From contig CAVAVT010000001.1 of NCBI GenBank assembly GCA_963592185.1, positions 1 to 64,000 on the forward strand: DNA of 64,000 nt. Direction: 5' to 3'. Below the pieces are notes generated by a model. That model was not told where the DNA came from. It saw only the letters and a program-made list of their open reading frames with translations, and searched no databases. Source of the DNA: CAVAVT01 sp963592185 (lineage in GTDB: Bacteria; Bacillota; Negativicutes; Selenomonadales; Selenomonadaceae). Below are positions 50,887 to 59,327 of this stretch, in pieces. The position numbers and the translations under genes were made by a program. Position 1 is the first letter of the stretch; every line of letters begins with the position of its first letter.

Positions 50887-51978
50887 ATGCATATACGTAT
50901 TTTAGACAAATACATATTCAGAGAGGTCTTGAAGACGCTCCTATTTGGAATATGTGCTTTTTCTGCTGTTTTTATAGGTTCCGGAACCCTGTTCCGTATC
51001 GCACAGTATATAACTGACTACGGTGCTTCAGTTCAGTCAGTGCTGAAGATTTTCGTTTTCAGCCTGCCGGGTGTAATCATCTACACCTTCCCAATGTCAA
51101 TGCTTCTTGCAAGTCTGCTGACCTTTGGCAGACTTTCAAGTTCCAGCGAAATTACAGCCATGAAGTCCTGCGGCATCAGCTTCCGCCGCATTGCCACTCC
51201 GGCAATTATACTGGGATTTCTTGTGAGCATTTTTGCCATGGCGTTTAATGAGTATGTGGTTCCTTGGGCAAATGAGGCATATGCAAATGTTCTCTACTAT
51301 GAGATTCAGGGAAATACCCAGCCAAAATCTCAGGATCATATTATCCTAAAGCAGTTTGACAATAATGTAATTGAGAGACTGGTATATGCCCGTCGTTATG
51401 ATGCAGAAACAAATACCATGCAGGGTGTAACCATGCAGGAATTTGACAAGGGTAATGTAAGCCATGTAGAAAATGCTGATTACGCTGAGTGGAAGAGCGA
51501 TGAATGGGTTATGCACAACGGTGTCATTTATGATGTGTCCGATGGTGAAAGCAGCCATATAATGCACTTCAATACTCAGGTTCTTCCGATAAACTACAGC
51601 CCTACCCAGATTTTAAGGGAACAGAAGAAGCCGGAGGAAATGACCATAAGAGATTTGCGCCAGCAGATTGAAATCATGAAAAACCAGTATGTGGATACCA
51701 AGAAGCTGGAGACTGAGCTTTATCAGAGATTCACAATACCTATGGCGAGCTTTATATTTACCCTGGTGGGCGTGCCCCTTGGTCTCAGACCGAACCGCAG
51801 CAGCTCCTCTACGGGTTTTGCACTCAGTTTGATAATAATTTTTGTATATTACAGTCTTATGACACTGGCAGGAGCGATTGCCCAGGGAGGTACTGTAAAT
51901 CCGGCTTATGCTGTATGGCTGCCTAATGCCATAGGCTTGGTGCTGGGCGTGTATCTCATGTACCGTGCGTCAAGATAA
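50887..51978 (+). CDS. LptF/LptG-family LPS export permease
   Basis: Inner-membrane permease, 363 residues: three N-terminal membrane helices, a periplasmic jelly roll (about 140-255) and three C-terminal helices with TLVGVPLGLRPNRSSSSTGF. Starts MHIRILDKYIFREVLKTLLFG, the family coupling region. E. coli has two paralogs, LptF and LptG; only one is present here, followed by unrelated genes, so it may work as a homodimer or have a distant partner. RBS AGGAGAG. Confidence 0.92.
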   Translation: MHIRILDKYIFREVLKTLLFGICAFSAVFIGSGTLFRIAQYITDYGASVQSVLKIFVFSLPGVIIYTFPMSMLLASLLTFGRLSSSSEITAMKSCGISFRRIATPAIILGFLVSIFAMAFNEYVVPWANEAYANVLYYEIQGNTQPKSQDHIILKQFDNNVIERLVYARRYDAETNTMQGVTMQEFDKGNVSHVENADYAEWKSDEWVMHNGVIYDVSDGESSHIMHFNTQVLPINYSPTQILREQKKPEEMTIRDLRQQIEIMKNQYVDTKKLETELYQRFTIPMASFIFTLVGVPLGLRPNRSSSSTGFALSLIIIFVYYSLMTLAGAIAQGGTVNPAYAVWLPNAIGLVLGVYLMYRASR

Positions 51979-52017
51979 GGAAATAGAGTATTTTTTGGAA
52001 GGGAGATGTAAAAGCAC

Positions 52018-53220
52018 ATGGATGGAGTTTTGCTCATAATTGTTCTGGTTATAACCGGTGGCTGCATAGCTTTTATCGGCGACAGACTGGGCTCCAAAAT
52101 CGGAAAAAAACGACTCTCCTTATTTGGTCTTCGTCCACGGCACACCTCCATTCTGGTTACCATACTGACCGGCGTAACTATTACAACGCTTACCTTTGGC
52201 GTGCTGTCCGTTGCATCTGAAAATGTGCGGACAGCCCTTTTTGGCATGAAAAAACTCAATCAGAAGATAACGGATACCCAGAATCAGCTCAATGATGCCA
52301 ACAGGGATCTTGAGTCCGCAAAACAGCAGCAGGCTGACACCGAGGCTCAGCTTGTGGATTTGAGAAATCGTGCAAAGGATTTGTTGGAGGGAAATAAGCA
52401 GTTGGAAAATGCCAATAGGGAGCTGCTGAACAGCAATAACTCCCTTATGGCTGACAACCAGAGACTGGATGCCATGAATTTCGAGCTGGAGGGAAGCAAC
52501 AACCAGCTTAAAAGTGACAACAGCAAGCTAACAGGTGATAATGCGGCTCTTCAGACGGATAAAAAGATGCTGACTGAGCAGTCTGAAAGGCTGCGGCAGG
52601 GCATTCAGCTTATGCGTGAAGGGGATATAGTATTTAAAGCTGGGGAAGTACTGGCTGTAGGTGTAATTAAGGGCGGCACAGATCCCAAGACCATTAAGGA
52701 ACAGTTTGACGGCCTCATGCAGGCGGCCAACCGCTCTGTTGAAGGACGGCTTGGGGATACTGTAAAGGATAAAAATATCTGGATTTATCAGCCAGAGTAT
52801 GACAAGGCTGCAGATTTCATATCCAAGAGTGCACATGACTATGTTGTGCGCATAGTTGTGGCAGGAAATCTTGTCCGGGGAGAAGCTGTTACTACATCAT
52901 TGCAGCTTTATCAGAACAGTACAATTTACAAGGATAATGAATTTATTCTTGCACGGCCCTTTAAGCTCCATGGCTCCGAGGAGGAGGCAGAGCAGGCAAT
53001 GATGGCATTCCTGCAGGATATCAATGAGGCAGCAACCTCCAAGGGAATTTTGCCGGATCCAATCAGAGGCTCTGTAGGCATAATTGAGGGAAATCAGATT
53101 TACGATATTATAAATCAGCTGCGGCCCATTACAGGAACCGCTCTCCTGACAGCCTATGCAAAGGGAGATACGGATGCTTTGGGACCATTGAGAATTTACA
53201 TAAGGGTTGATACCCAATGA
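52018..53220 (+). CDS. DUF3084-type membrane coiled-coil protein
   Basis: A 400-residue protein with two N-terminal membrane helices (about 3-22 and 43-66) separated by a KKRLSLFGLRPRHTS loop, a long Asn/Gln/Leu-rich coiled coil (about 75-200; QLNDANRDLESAKQQQADTE), and a globular C-terminal domain with AGEVLAVGVIKGG, VRIVVAGNLVRGEAV and IRGSVGIIEG. This plan is that of DUF3084 proteins. Function unknown; its place right after lptF/G hints at envelope work. Overlaps the next gene by 4 bp. Confidence 0.85.
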   Translation: MDGVLLIIVLVITGGCIAFIGDRLGSKIGKKRLSLFGLRPRHTSILVTILTGVTITTLTFGVLSVASENVRTALFGMKKLNQKITDTQNQLNDANRDLESAKQQQADTEAQLVDLRNRAKDLLEGNKQLENANRELLNSNNSLMADNQRLDAMNFELEGSNNQLKSDNSKLTGDNAALQTDKKMLTEQSERLRQGIQLMREGDIVFKAGEVLAVGVIKGGTDPKTIKEQFDGLMQAANRSVEGRLGDTVKDKNIWIYQPEYDKAADFISKSAHDYVVRIVVAGNLVRGEAVTTSLQLYQNSTIYKDNEFILARPFKLHGSEEEAEQAMMAFLQDINEAATSKGILPDPIRGSVGIIEGNQIYDIINQLRPITGTALLTAYAKGDTDALGPLRIYIRVDTQ

Positions 53221-53639
53221 TAAAATTAAATGAGGAATACACCGTAGCCGCTGTGGATCCTGGTCGGGATAAATGTGGCTTTGCGGTGATGGATTCATCG
53301 GAAAAGATTTTGTACCAGAAGGTAATAGACACAGCTTCACTGGAAAAAGCTGTGGAAGAAGCCAAAAAGAAGTATGGCTTCAAGGTGCTGATTCTGGGAA
53401 ATGGTACAACCAGCAGGAAGGCAGAGGAAAGGCTGAAAAATGCGTTTTCTGAGCTTTCCGTCATGGTTGTGGACGAATATAGAACTACGGAAATGGCAAA
53501 GAAGGAATACTGGAAGGCAAATCCACCTAGGGGACTGAAAAGGCTGATTCCTTTGGGCATGCAGGTCCCTCCTGTGCCAGTGGATGACTTTGTGGCTGTG
53601 ATTTTGGCCCGTAGATTTGTAAACGGGAAAAACAGCTGA
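53217..53639 (+). CDS. YqgF/RuvX-like RNase H-fold protein
   Basis: A 140-residue protein with an RNase H-like fold: first strand AAVDPGRDKCGFAVMD with the catalytic-type Asp, VLILGNGTTSRKAEE in the middle, VVDEYRTTEMAKKEYW and DDFVAVILARRF at the end with a further Asp pair. It resembles YqgF/RuvX nucleases (pre-16S rRNA processing) but has a divergent centre, GLKRLIPLGMQVPPVPVDD. The true substrate is open. Translationally coupled to the DUF3084 gene. Confidence 0.8.
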   Translation: MIKLNEEYTVAAVDPGRDKCGFAVMDSSEKILYQKVIDTASLEKAVEEAKKKYGFKVLILGNGTTSRKAEERLKNAFSELSVMVVDEYRTTEMAKKEYWKANPPRGLKRLIPLGMQVPPVPVDDFVAVILARRFVNGKNS

Positions 53640-53683
53640 GCTGTGTATTTTAGGATTGGGCTTCGTACAGGGAGGAATATATT

Positions 53684-54145
53684 ATGGCAGATCCTCAGTC
53701 AAGACCGGATTGGACCGAATATTTTTTGGACATTGCCAAGGCGGTTGGACGTCGTTCTACATGCCTTAGGAGAAAATACGGCGCTATAATAGTTAAGGAT
53801 AAGATTATCATTAGTACAGGTTATAACGGCGCTCCGAGAGGAGAGGCTAACTGTATTGATACCGGATGCTGCGAGCGTGAGCGGCTGAATGTCCCCAAGG
53901 GGCAGAACTACGAGCTTTGCGTGGCTGTCCATGCGGAGCAGAATGCAATCATAAACGCAGATCCGGCAAAAATGGAAGGGGCAACAATATATGTTGTTGG
54001 CTTCAATGCGGATGGTACGCTTGCCTCTGGAAAGCCCTGCCTCCTTTGCAGGAGGATGCTCAGAAATGCAATGCTGAAGGAAGCTGTATATCTGGAAACC
54101 GATGGAAGCATAGTAAGGGTGAATCCACGGGATATTCACGATTAA
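53684..54145 (+). CDS. Deoxycytidylate (dCMP) deaminase, ComEB-like
   Basis: Zinc deaminase of 153 residues that turns dCMP into dUMP for thymidylate synthesis. Zinc site: His-Ala-Glu in VAVHAEQNAII and the Cys pair in GKPCLLCRRML; the substrate loop TGYNGAPRG is present. The spacing CIDTGCCERERLNVPKGQNYELC is the dCMP-type insert. RBS AGGGAGG. Ends before a 180-bp gap holding the wecA promoter. Confidence 0.9.
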   Translation: MADPQSRPDWTEYFLDIAKAVGRRSTCLRRKYGAIIVKDKIIISTGYNGAPRGEANCIDTGCCERERLNVPKGQNYELCVAVHAEQNAIINADPAKMEGATIYVVGFNADGTLASGKPCLLCRRMLRNAMLKEAVYLETDGSIVRVNPRDIHD

Positions 54146-54186
54146 TTTATCCATTTTGTGCAAGTTCATGCGGCGTTCTCTATTCA

Positions 54187-54215
54187 TTGACATTGACCTG
54201 CCTGTGATGTAGAAT
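54187..54215 (+). promoter_or_regulatory. Promoter of wecA
   Basis: Perfect TTGACA, 17-bp spacer, TAGAAT. Strong match, about 110 bp upstream of the wecA start, leaving a long leader that contains a repeat related to the one upstream of mbl. Confidence 0.8.
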
Positions 54216-54221
54216 AGGCTT

Positions 54222-54259
54222 GTTATAACGCCATTGTTCTAGTTTTTTCTAGTTATAAC
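54222..54259 (-). repeat. Reverse-oriented copy of the intergenic repeat, with paired GTTATAAC palindromes
   Basis: On the minus strand it shares the 17-nt core GAACAATGGCGTTATAA with the two units at 7977-8083. Two copies of the self-complementary octamer GTTATAAC (54222-54229 and 54252-54259) are 30 bp apart, with CTAG-TTTTTT-CTAG between them. It lies just downstream of the wecA promoter. Confidence 0.7.
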
Positions 54260-54324
54260 GGAGTTTTGTGCACTGGTTAGGTGCTTGCTGCAGATATGTT
54301 CTGTAGAAAAGGAGTGCGACAGAG

Positions 54325-55374
54325 ATGTCAAATTTTTTCTGGGCGTTCATCATTGCTTTTGCTGTGGCGCTTATTGCTACACCGGGTGTGATACTGCTGG
54401 CGAAAAAAACAGGTGCCATTGACGCCCCGGATGCAAGAAAGGTACATAAAAAGCCTATTCCCAGAATAGGCGGAATAGCTATATTTATAGCTTTTATGGT
54501 GGCTATTCTTACCGGTATGGAATTTCACGTTCTGACGGATGAGGTTCGTACAGAGCTTACCGGACTGCTTCTTGGCGGTACAGTGATTTTTGTAGTGGGA
54601 CTCATAGATGACTATGTGAACCTGCCAGCAAAGGTAAAGCTTTTAGGACAGATTGCGGCAGCCTGTGTTGTTGTTGCCTTTGATGTAAGAATCGATTTTA
54701 TCACAGATCCCTTTGGGGATTATTTGTTCCTTGAGTATTTTGCTGTTCCCGTTACAATTTTCTGGATTGTGGGACTTACCAATACAGTAAATCTCATTGA
54801 CGGACTGGACGGGCTTGCAGCAGGAGTTTCTGGAATAGCTGCAATCACTATATGTCTTGTGGCTGTTCAGCAGGATTTTCTGCTGGTGGCTGTTCTTACA
54901 GCGGCACTGGCCGGTGCAGCAGCTGGATTTCTGTACTACAACTTCAATCCGGCGAAAATCTTTATGGGAGACAGTGGAAGTCAGTTTCTAGGCTTTATGC
55001 TGGCTGGTATTTCTGTTATAGGTGCGGTAAAGAGCACAGCAACAATAGCTCTTATAATACCGATTCTTGCATTGGGACTTCCAATAATGGATACATCTTT
55101 TGCAATTATCCGCCGCTATAGGGGCGGTGTGCCAATCTTCAAGCCGGACAAGGGACATCTGCATCACCGTCTGCTGGACATGGGATTTACCCAGAAGCAG
55201 GCTGTGCTCCTGATGTACGTGATTTCCGCTCTCCTGGGTCTCAGCGCTGTGGTGCTTAACGGAGTGTCCAACGGTATTGCGGTTTTCATCGTGGTATGCG
55301 TTCTGGCAGTTGTGTTCCTTGGGGCAAAGAAGCTTGGAATTTTCACAATGAAGAAAACGACTCAGACTCGCTGA
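54325..55374 (+). CDS. wecA: Undecaprenyl-phosphate GlcNAc-1-phosphate transferase (WecA/TagO)
   Basis: Polytopic inner-membrane enzyme of the MraY/WecA family, 349 residues, about 10-11 membrane helices. Motifs: RKVHKKPIPRIGG, the catalytic GLIDDYVNLPAK-type DD (here VGLIDDYVNL), NLIDGLDGLAAG, MGDSGSQFLGF, and the HIHH-type loop as HLHHRLLDMG. It starts lipid-linked glycan synthesis for O-antigen, enterobacterial-common-antigen-like or wall polymers. wecB follows after 81 bp. Confidence 0.93.
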   Translation: MSNFFWAFIIAFAVALIATPGVILLAKKTGAIDAPDARKVHKKPIPRIGGIAIFIAFMVAILTGMEFHVLTDEVRTELTGLLLGGTVIFVVGLIDDYVNLPAKVKLLGQIAAACVVVAFDVRIDFITDPFGDYLFLEYFAVPVTIFWIVGLTNTVNLIDGLDGLAAGVSGIAAITICLVAVQQDFLLVAVLTAALAGAAAGFLYYNFNPAKIFMGDSGSQFLGFMLAGISVIGAVKSTATIALIIPILALGLPIMDTSFAIIRRYRGGVPIFKPDKGHLHHRLLDMGFTQKQAVLLMYVISALLGLSAVVLNGVSNGIAVFIVVCVLAVVFLGAKKLGIFTMKKTTQTR

Positions 55375-55455
55375 TAAAATACACAGGATAGACATTTAGG
55401 TATATCTTTTTTTCCGGGCAGGTAGCGGAAAAGCAGCTGTGGAAGGGGAAGAATT

Positions 55456-56613
55456 ATGGATAAAAAAATCAAGGTCATGACAGTATTTGGGACACGTCCT
55501 GAGGCAATCAAGATGGCACCCGTTGTTTTGGAGCTTGCGAAGTATCCGGACAAGATTACTCCTGTGGTTGCTGTTACGGCGCAGCATAGAGATATGCTGG
55601 ACCAGGTTTTAAACCTGTTTGATATTAAGCCGGACCACGATTTGGATATTATGGCGGCAGGACAGACTTTGTTTGATATTACCACCAAGGCAATGATGGG
55701 GCTGGATAAGGTACTGACAGAGGAAAAGCCAGATATCGTGCTGGTTCATGGTGACACTACCACCACATTTGCCGGTGCATTGGCTGCATATTATCATCAG
55801 ATTCCAGTGGGGCATGTGGAGGCAGGTCTCCGAACCCACAACAAGTATTCCCCCTTCCCGGAGGAAATGAACCGCAAGCTGACAGGATCCATTGCAGACA
55901 TGCATTTTGCGCCTACAGATACAGCTGAGGCAAATCTTCTTCGTGAAGCTACGGAGGTTGAAAATATTTTCGTTACAGGTAATACTGTTATTGATGCACT
56001 GCATCATACTGTACGTGATGATTATGAGTTCACTGACGAGCTTTTAAAGGATATTGACATGGACGGAAAGCGCATTATCCTTGTTACAACTCACCGCCGT
56101 GAGAACCTTGGGGAGCCTATGCGCCACGTTTACAAGGCGCTCCGCAGACTCACTGAGGATTTGGACAATGTGGAAATCGTGTTCCCTGTTCATAAGAATC
56201 CAAAGGTTCGTGAAGTTGTTGCAGAGGAGCTTGGCGGACTGGAAAAGGTACATCTCATTGATCCTCTGGACTATGAGCCTTTTGCAAATCTCATGAACAA
56301 GGCAAGCCTGATTCTCACTGATTCCGGCGGAGTTCAGGAGGAGGCCCCTGCACTTGGAAAGCCTGTGCTTGTACTTCGTGATACCACAGAACGTCCTGAA
56401 GCTGTGTCCGCAGGAACTGTTAAGCTCATAGGCACTGACTGTCAGCGTGTCTATGATGAAGCAAAACTTCTTCTCACAAACAGCGATGAATATACCCGTA
56501 TGGCTGAATCATGCAATCCCTATGGCGACGGACAGGCTGCCCGTAGAATTGTTGAGGCTATTCTTTATAAATTTAACATGGCTGAATCACGTCCGGATGT
56601 ATTCCAGCCGTGA
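55456..56613 (+). CDS. wecB: UDP-N-acetylglucosamine 2-epimerase (non-hydrolysing)
   Basis: Interconverts UDP-GlcNAc and UDP-ManNAc, 385 residues, GT-B-like fold. VFGTRPEAIKMAPV start, AQHRDMLDQVL, VHGDTTTTFAGALAA, GHVEAGLRT, FPEEMNRKLTGSIADMHFAPT, TTHRRENLG and TDSGGVQEEAPALGKPVLVLRDTTERPE (key part DSGGVQEEAPALGKPV). All substrate-binding motifs are intact. With WecA it supplies ManNAc-containing surface glycan. Confidence 0.95.
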   Translation: MDKKIKVMTVFGTRPEAIKMAPVVLELAKYPDKITPVVAVTAQHRDMLDQVLNLFDIKPDHDLDIMAAGQTLFDITTKAMMGLDKVLTEEKPDIVLVHGDTTTTFAGALAAYYHQIPVGHVEAGLRTHNKYSPFPEEMNRKLTGSIADMHFAPTDTAEANLLREATEVENIFVTGNTVIDALHHTVRDDYEFTDELLKDIDMDGKRIILVTTHRRENLGEPMRHVYKALRRLTEDLDNVEIVFPVHKNPKVREVVAEELGGLEKVHLIDPLDYEPFANLMNKASLILTDSGGVQEEAPALGKPVLVLRDTTERPEAVSAGTVKLIGTDCQRVYDEAKLLLTNSDEYTRMAESCNPYGDGQAARRIVEAILYKFNMAESRPDVFQP

Positions 56614-56630
56614 TAGACATTTAAAGCTAT

Positions 56631-56665
56631 ACAGCTGCTGGGGCGTGCCGGCGGCTGTATTTTTT
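56631..56665 (+). terminator. Terminator of wecA-wecB
   Basis: Eight-bp stem ACAGCTGC/GCGGCTGT (one T-G pair), 12-nt loop, then ATTTTTT; 18 bp after wecB. Confidence 0.85.
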
Positions 56666-56684
56666 ACAAGCCTGCTTATTAGAA

Positions 56685-57125
56685 ATGGTGGTGATGGGCT
56701 TGGAGGATAATAATCCCATTACAGGACTGAAAAATGTATCCAATATGGAGCTGGATGATGATGTGGGAAGGCTGGAGCTTTCCGAACATCCCCGTGAGAT
56801 GGTATCTGGAAAACAGGAGGATGAATCCCTGTCCAGGCTTAAAAAGAAAATATCCAGCCACAGGGCTGAAGGAATTACAGAGGCTGGACTTGGTACAGCA
56901 AATAAGCATGGAAAGTCCAGCGGACTTCAGCAGGCTGTACATGCATTTTCCTTTCTTGGAGGAATAGGAATTTATTTCTGCATTGTACTTGGAATATGTA
57001 TGTTTGTTGGAAATCTTGCTGACGAGCATCTTGGCCTTAATAATAAGGGCAAGCTTCTGGGGATTATTATTGGTTTTCCGATAGCCATTTATTCAGTTAT
57101 AAAACAAGTAAAGAATGCTAAGTAG
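56685..57125 (+). CDS. AtpZ/AtpI-like small membrane protein
   Basis: A 146-residue protein with a long charged N-terminus (about 1-80, acidic with LSRLKKKISS) and two C-terminal membrane helices joined by a short loop (IGIYFCIVLGICMFVGNLAD and LLGIIIGFPIAIYSVI), the AtpZ fold. AtpZ helps atp operon function, in some species with AtpI as a Mg/Ca channel. Known AtpZ proteins are about 80-100 residues, so the N-terminus is extended. ATG 56685 or 56694 are both possible; neither has a good ribosome site. Confidence 0.7.
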   Translation: MVVMGLEDNNPITGLKNVSNMELDDDVGRLELSEHPREMVSGKQEDESLSRLKKKISSHRAEGITEAGLGTANKHGKSSGLQQAVHAFSFLGGIGIYFCIVLGICMFVGNLADEHLGLNNKGKLLGIIIGFPIAIYSVIKQVKNAK

Positions 57126-57357
57126 AATTTATCCTACAATAAACAACAGTTATTTATCCTATATGGTGTAAGAATCTGTTTCTAAATGCGTATATAGCCA
57201 ATGAAATGGGTAATTTTTGAAGGATAAAATGGTAAATTGTCGAAATGATACAAGTGTAGTTGTTAATTTCCGGTGAGGATTTTACACAGCTATTTGTATA
57301 TCCAAACAAAGGCAGTGAAGGGAATTTTCTCCTTGTAATTTCTGCCGGAGGAGGAGT

Positions 57358-57741
57358 ATGAAGGTTATTTCATCAGCCTACATGAAGCGCCTGATAAAAA
57401 TATGGGGCATCCTGTTCATCATGGCTGCAATAAATTTTATTGCGGCGGAGCAATGGATTGGAATTCCTGCGTTTTTGGCAGGCGGAGTCACCGCCGGGCT
57501 GTTCTGGCTAATTACAGCTGAACGGCTTTGGCGAAGTGCAAACATGGGCACAGCAAAGGGAAAGCAGCATATGCTCATTGGTTTTATCCTGAGACTTCTG
57601 ATGATGCTGCTGGTATTTGCAGCTGCGATTAATGCGTCAGGGCTTATTTTCGGAGCTGTTGTCAGCGGTTTTCTCAGTCTGTACCTGCTGGCTTTGCTGC
57701 TGCTCATCCTAGGGAATCTCCGCAAAGCTTTTGATGGCTGA
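57358..57741 (+). CDS. atpI: ATP synthase protein I (AtpI-like)
   Basis: A 127-residue membrane protein with four predicted helices (about 14-30, 36-52, 72-90, 98-118) and a basic C-terminus, the plan of AtpI, which aids c-ring assembly. Sequence of AtpI is poorly conserved; identification rests on topology and its place before atpB. RBS CGGAGGAGG right before ATG. A 232-bp gap precedes it with no clear promoter. Confidence 0.8.
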   Translation: MKVISSAYMKRLIKIWGILFIMAAINFIAAEQWIGIPAFLAGGVTAGLFWLITAERLWRSANMGTAKGKQHMLIGFILRLLMMLLVFAAAINASGLIFGAVVSGFLSLYLLALLLLILGNLRKAFDG

Positions 57742-57822
57742 TGTGAGTGGCGAAGAATCGTCATTGAGGGCGGAGCGCCGTGAGGCACGCTGCTTTATCA
57801 AGGAATGAAGGAGGTAAAATCA

Positions 57823-58491
57823 ATGCATGAAATTGGTGTTCGCGAGGTTGTGGAATTCGCGGGCTTTCAATTCAACATCGAAACCTTGATTATGACATGG
57901 ATATCCATGGCGGTGGTATTGCTTATAGCCATTTTGGCAACACGTAATCTGTCACTTGTTCCAAAAGGATGGCAGAATGTTGTTGAAATGATAGTAACAT
58001 CCCTTCATAGTCAGATTGATGCGAATATGGGCCCAAAAGGGCGCAATTTTGCCCCACTTATTATTACACTGTTCATGTTTCTGTTGGTTTCCAACTGGCT
58101 TGGCCTGGTTCCAACCATGGCTTCCCCTACCAATGACTTGAACACCACATTGGGTCTGGCACTGTTCATAATTGTTCTAATGCATATTTCCGGTCTGTAT
58201 TACAAGGGCGGCAATTACATCAAGCATTTCTTTCAGCCGGTGTCAGTATTTGTGATTATTAATGCTATTGAGGAATTGGCAAAACCAATTACGTTGGCAT
58301 TCCGTCTATTCGGCAACATTCTTGCAGGTGAGATTCTCATCATCATACTGCTGAAGCTGGTGCCTATATGGATGCCGATACCGAGTGTTCTGTGGCTCGC
58401 CTTCAGTATTTTTATCGGCGGAGTTCAGGCATTCATTTTCACGATGCTTTCCATTGCATATATCGGTGGAGCAATACGTAACAGTCATTGA
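57823..58491 (+). CDS. atpB: F1Fo ATP synthase subunit a
   Basis: Membrane stator subunit, 222 residues, five to six helices. The essential Arg is in the conserved LAFRLFGNILAGE (near residues 164-176), and the C-terminal helix carries GGVQAFIFTMLSIAYI. ATG 57823 follows GAAGGAGG; the in-frame ATG at 57805 lies before that site. It forms the ion half-channels against the c ring. Confidence 0.95.
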   Translation: MHEIGVREVVEFAGFQFNIETLIMTWISMAVVLLIAILATRNLSLVPKGWQNVVEMIVTSLHSQIDANMGPKGRNFAPLIITLFMFLLVSNWLGLVPTMASPTNDLNTTLGLALFIIVLMHISGLYYKGGNYIKHFFQPVSVFVIINAIEELAKPITLAFRLFGNILAGEILIIILLKLVPIWMPIPSVLWLAFSIFIGGVQAFIFTMLSIAYIGGAIRNSH

Positions 58492-58529
58492 TTTTGATTA
58501 ATTTATTGTCTTTAAGGAGGATTTTTTAC

Positions 58530-58781
58530 ATGGAAAACGCAATTATGGTAGCTGCTGCTTTAATCGGTGCAGGTCTCTGCATGGGTCTTGCTGCAATCGG
58601 AGCAGGTCTTGGTGATGGTCTCGTAACTTCTCATTTCATCGATGGTATCAGCCGTCAGCCGGAAGCAAAGGATACTCTTTTCACCAACACCCTTATTTCC
58701 GTTGGTCTGATCGAGGCAATGGCAATCATCGCAACAGTTATTGCACTGATCATGCTCTATGCTAACCCACTTATCAAGTAA
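58530..58781 (+). CDS. atpE: F1Fo ATP synthase subunit c
   Basis: Two-helix rotor subunit, 83 residues. Helix 1 contains IGAGLGDGL with Asp29; the polar loop is SRQPEAK; helix 2 contains VGLIEAMAII with the ion-binding Glu62 and ends MLYANPLIK. Asp29 and Glu62 sit 33 residues apart, the spacing of Gln32 and Glu65 in Ilyobacter tartaricus, so two carboxylates may share the site. Ala63 replaces the Ser that binds sodium there. ATG 58530 follows AAGGAGG. Confidence 0.95.
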   Translation: MENAIMVAAALIGAGLCMGLAAIGAGLGDGLVTSHFIDGISRQPEAKDTLFTNTLISVGLIEAMAIIATVIALIMLYANPLIK

Positions 58782-58823
58782 TAGTGCTGCAGTCAGCATT
58801 TTAAGTAAGGGGAGGTATAGCAA

Positions 58824-59327
58824 TTGATAGATTTAAATGCGACATTCTTTGCGCAGATTCTCAACTTCCTAATCCTCGTTGCACTCCTTAGATATTTCTG
58901 CTACAAGCCGGTTGTACGTATGCTTAAGGCACGCCAGGACCGTATTGCAGAGAGTATAGAAAAGGCTGATGCCGATGCGGCTGAGGCTGAGAAGCTTCTT
59001 GAGGAAAACAGGGCAAAGCTTGCCCAGGCAGGAGCGGAGGCTCAGAGCATTACTGACCGTGCCGAGCAGCGTGCACGTGCAGAGCGTGAGGCATCCATTG
59101 CCGAAACCAGGAAGGATATAGAGAAGCTGAAGAAGGCTGCCGAAGCAGAGATTCAGCGCGAGCGCGAGCGTGCAGAGGAGAATCTCCGTGCCCAGGTTGT
59201 CCAGCTTTCTATGGAGGCTGCTGGCAAGGTTATATCTAAAAATCTTGATTCGGAGGAAAATGAGAAGATCATTAATGACTTCATCAATAATCTGGACAAG
59301 AGCAAGCTTGGTGATTTGTCATGTTAA
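58824..59327 (+). CDS. atpF: F1Fo ATP synthase subunit b
   Basis: Peripheral-stalk subunit, 167 residues: one N-terminal membrane helix (about 7-25, FFAQILNFLILVALLRYF) and a long charged right-handed coil rich in Ala/Glu/Arg. TTG start after GGGGAGG. Its last 7 bp overlap atpH. Confidence 0.94.
   Translation: MIDLNATFFAQILNFLILVALLRYFCYKPVVRMLKARQDRIAESIEKADADAAEAEKLLEENRAKLAQAGAEAQSITDRAEQRARAEREASIAETRKDIEKLKKAAEAEIQRERERAEENLRAQVVQLSMEAAGKVISKNLDSEENEKIINDFINNLDKSKLGDLSC

Noticed and set aside
17784..53639. Genomic island acquired by transfer
   Set aside because: No integrase, transposase, tRNA-end duplication or visible shift in base or codon use was found at either edge.
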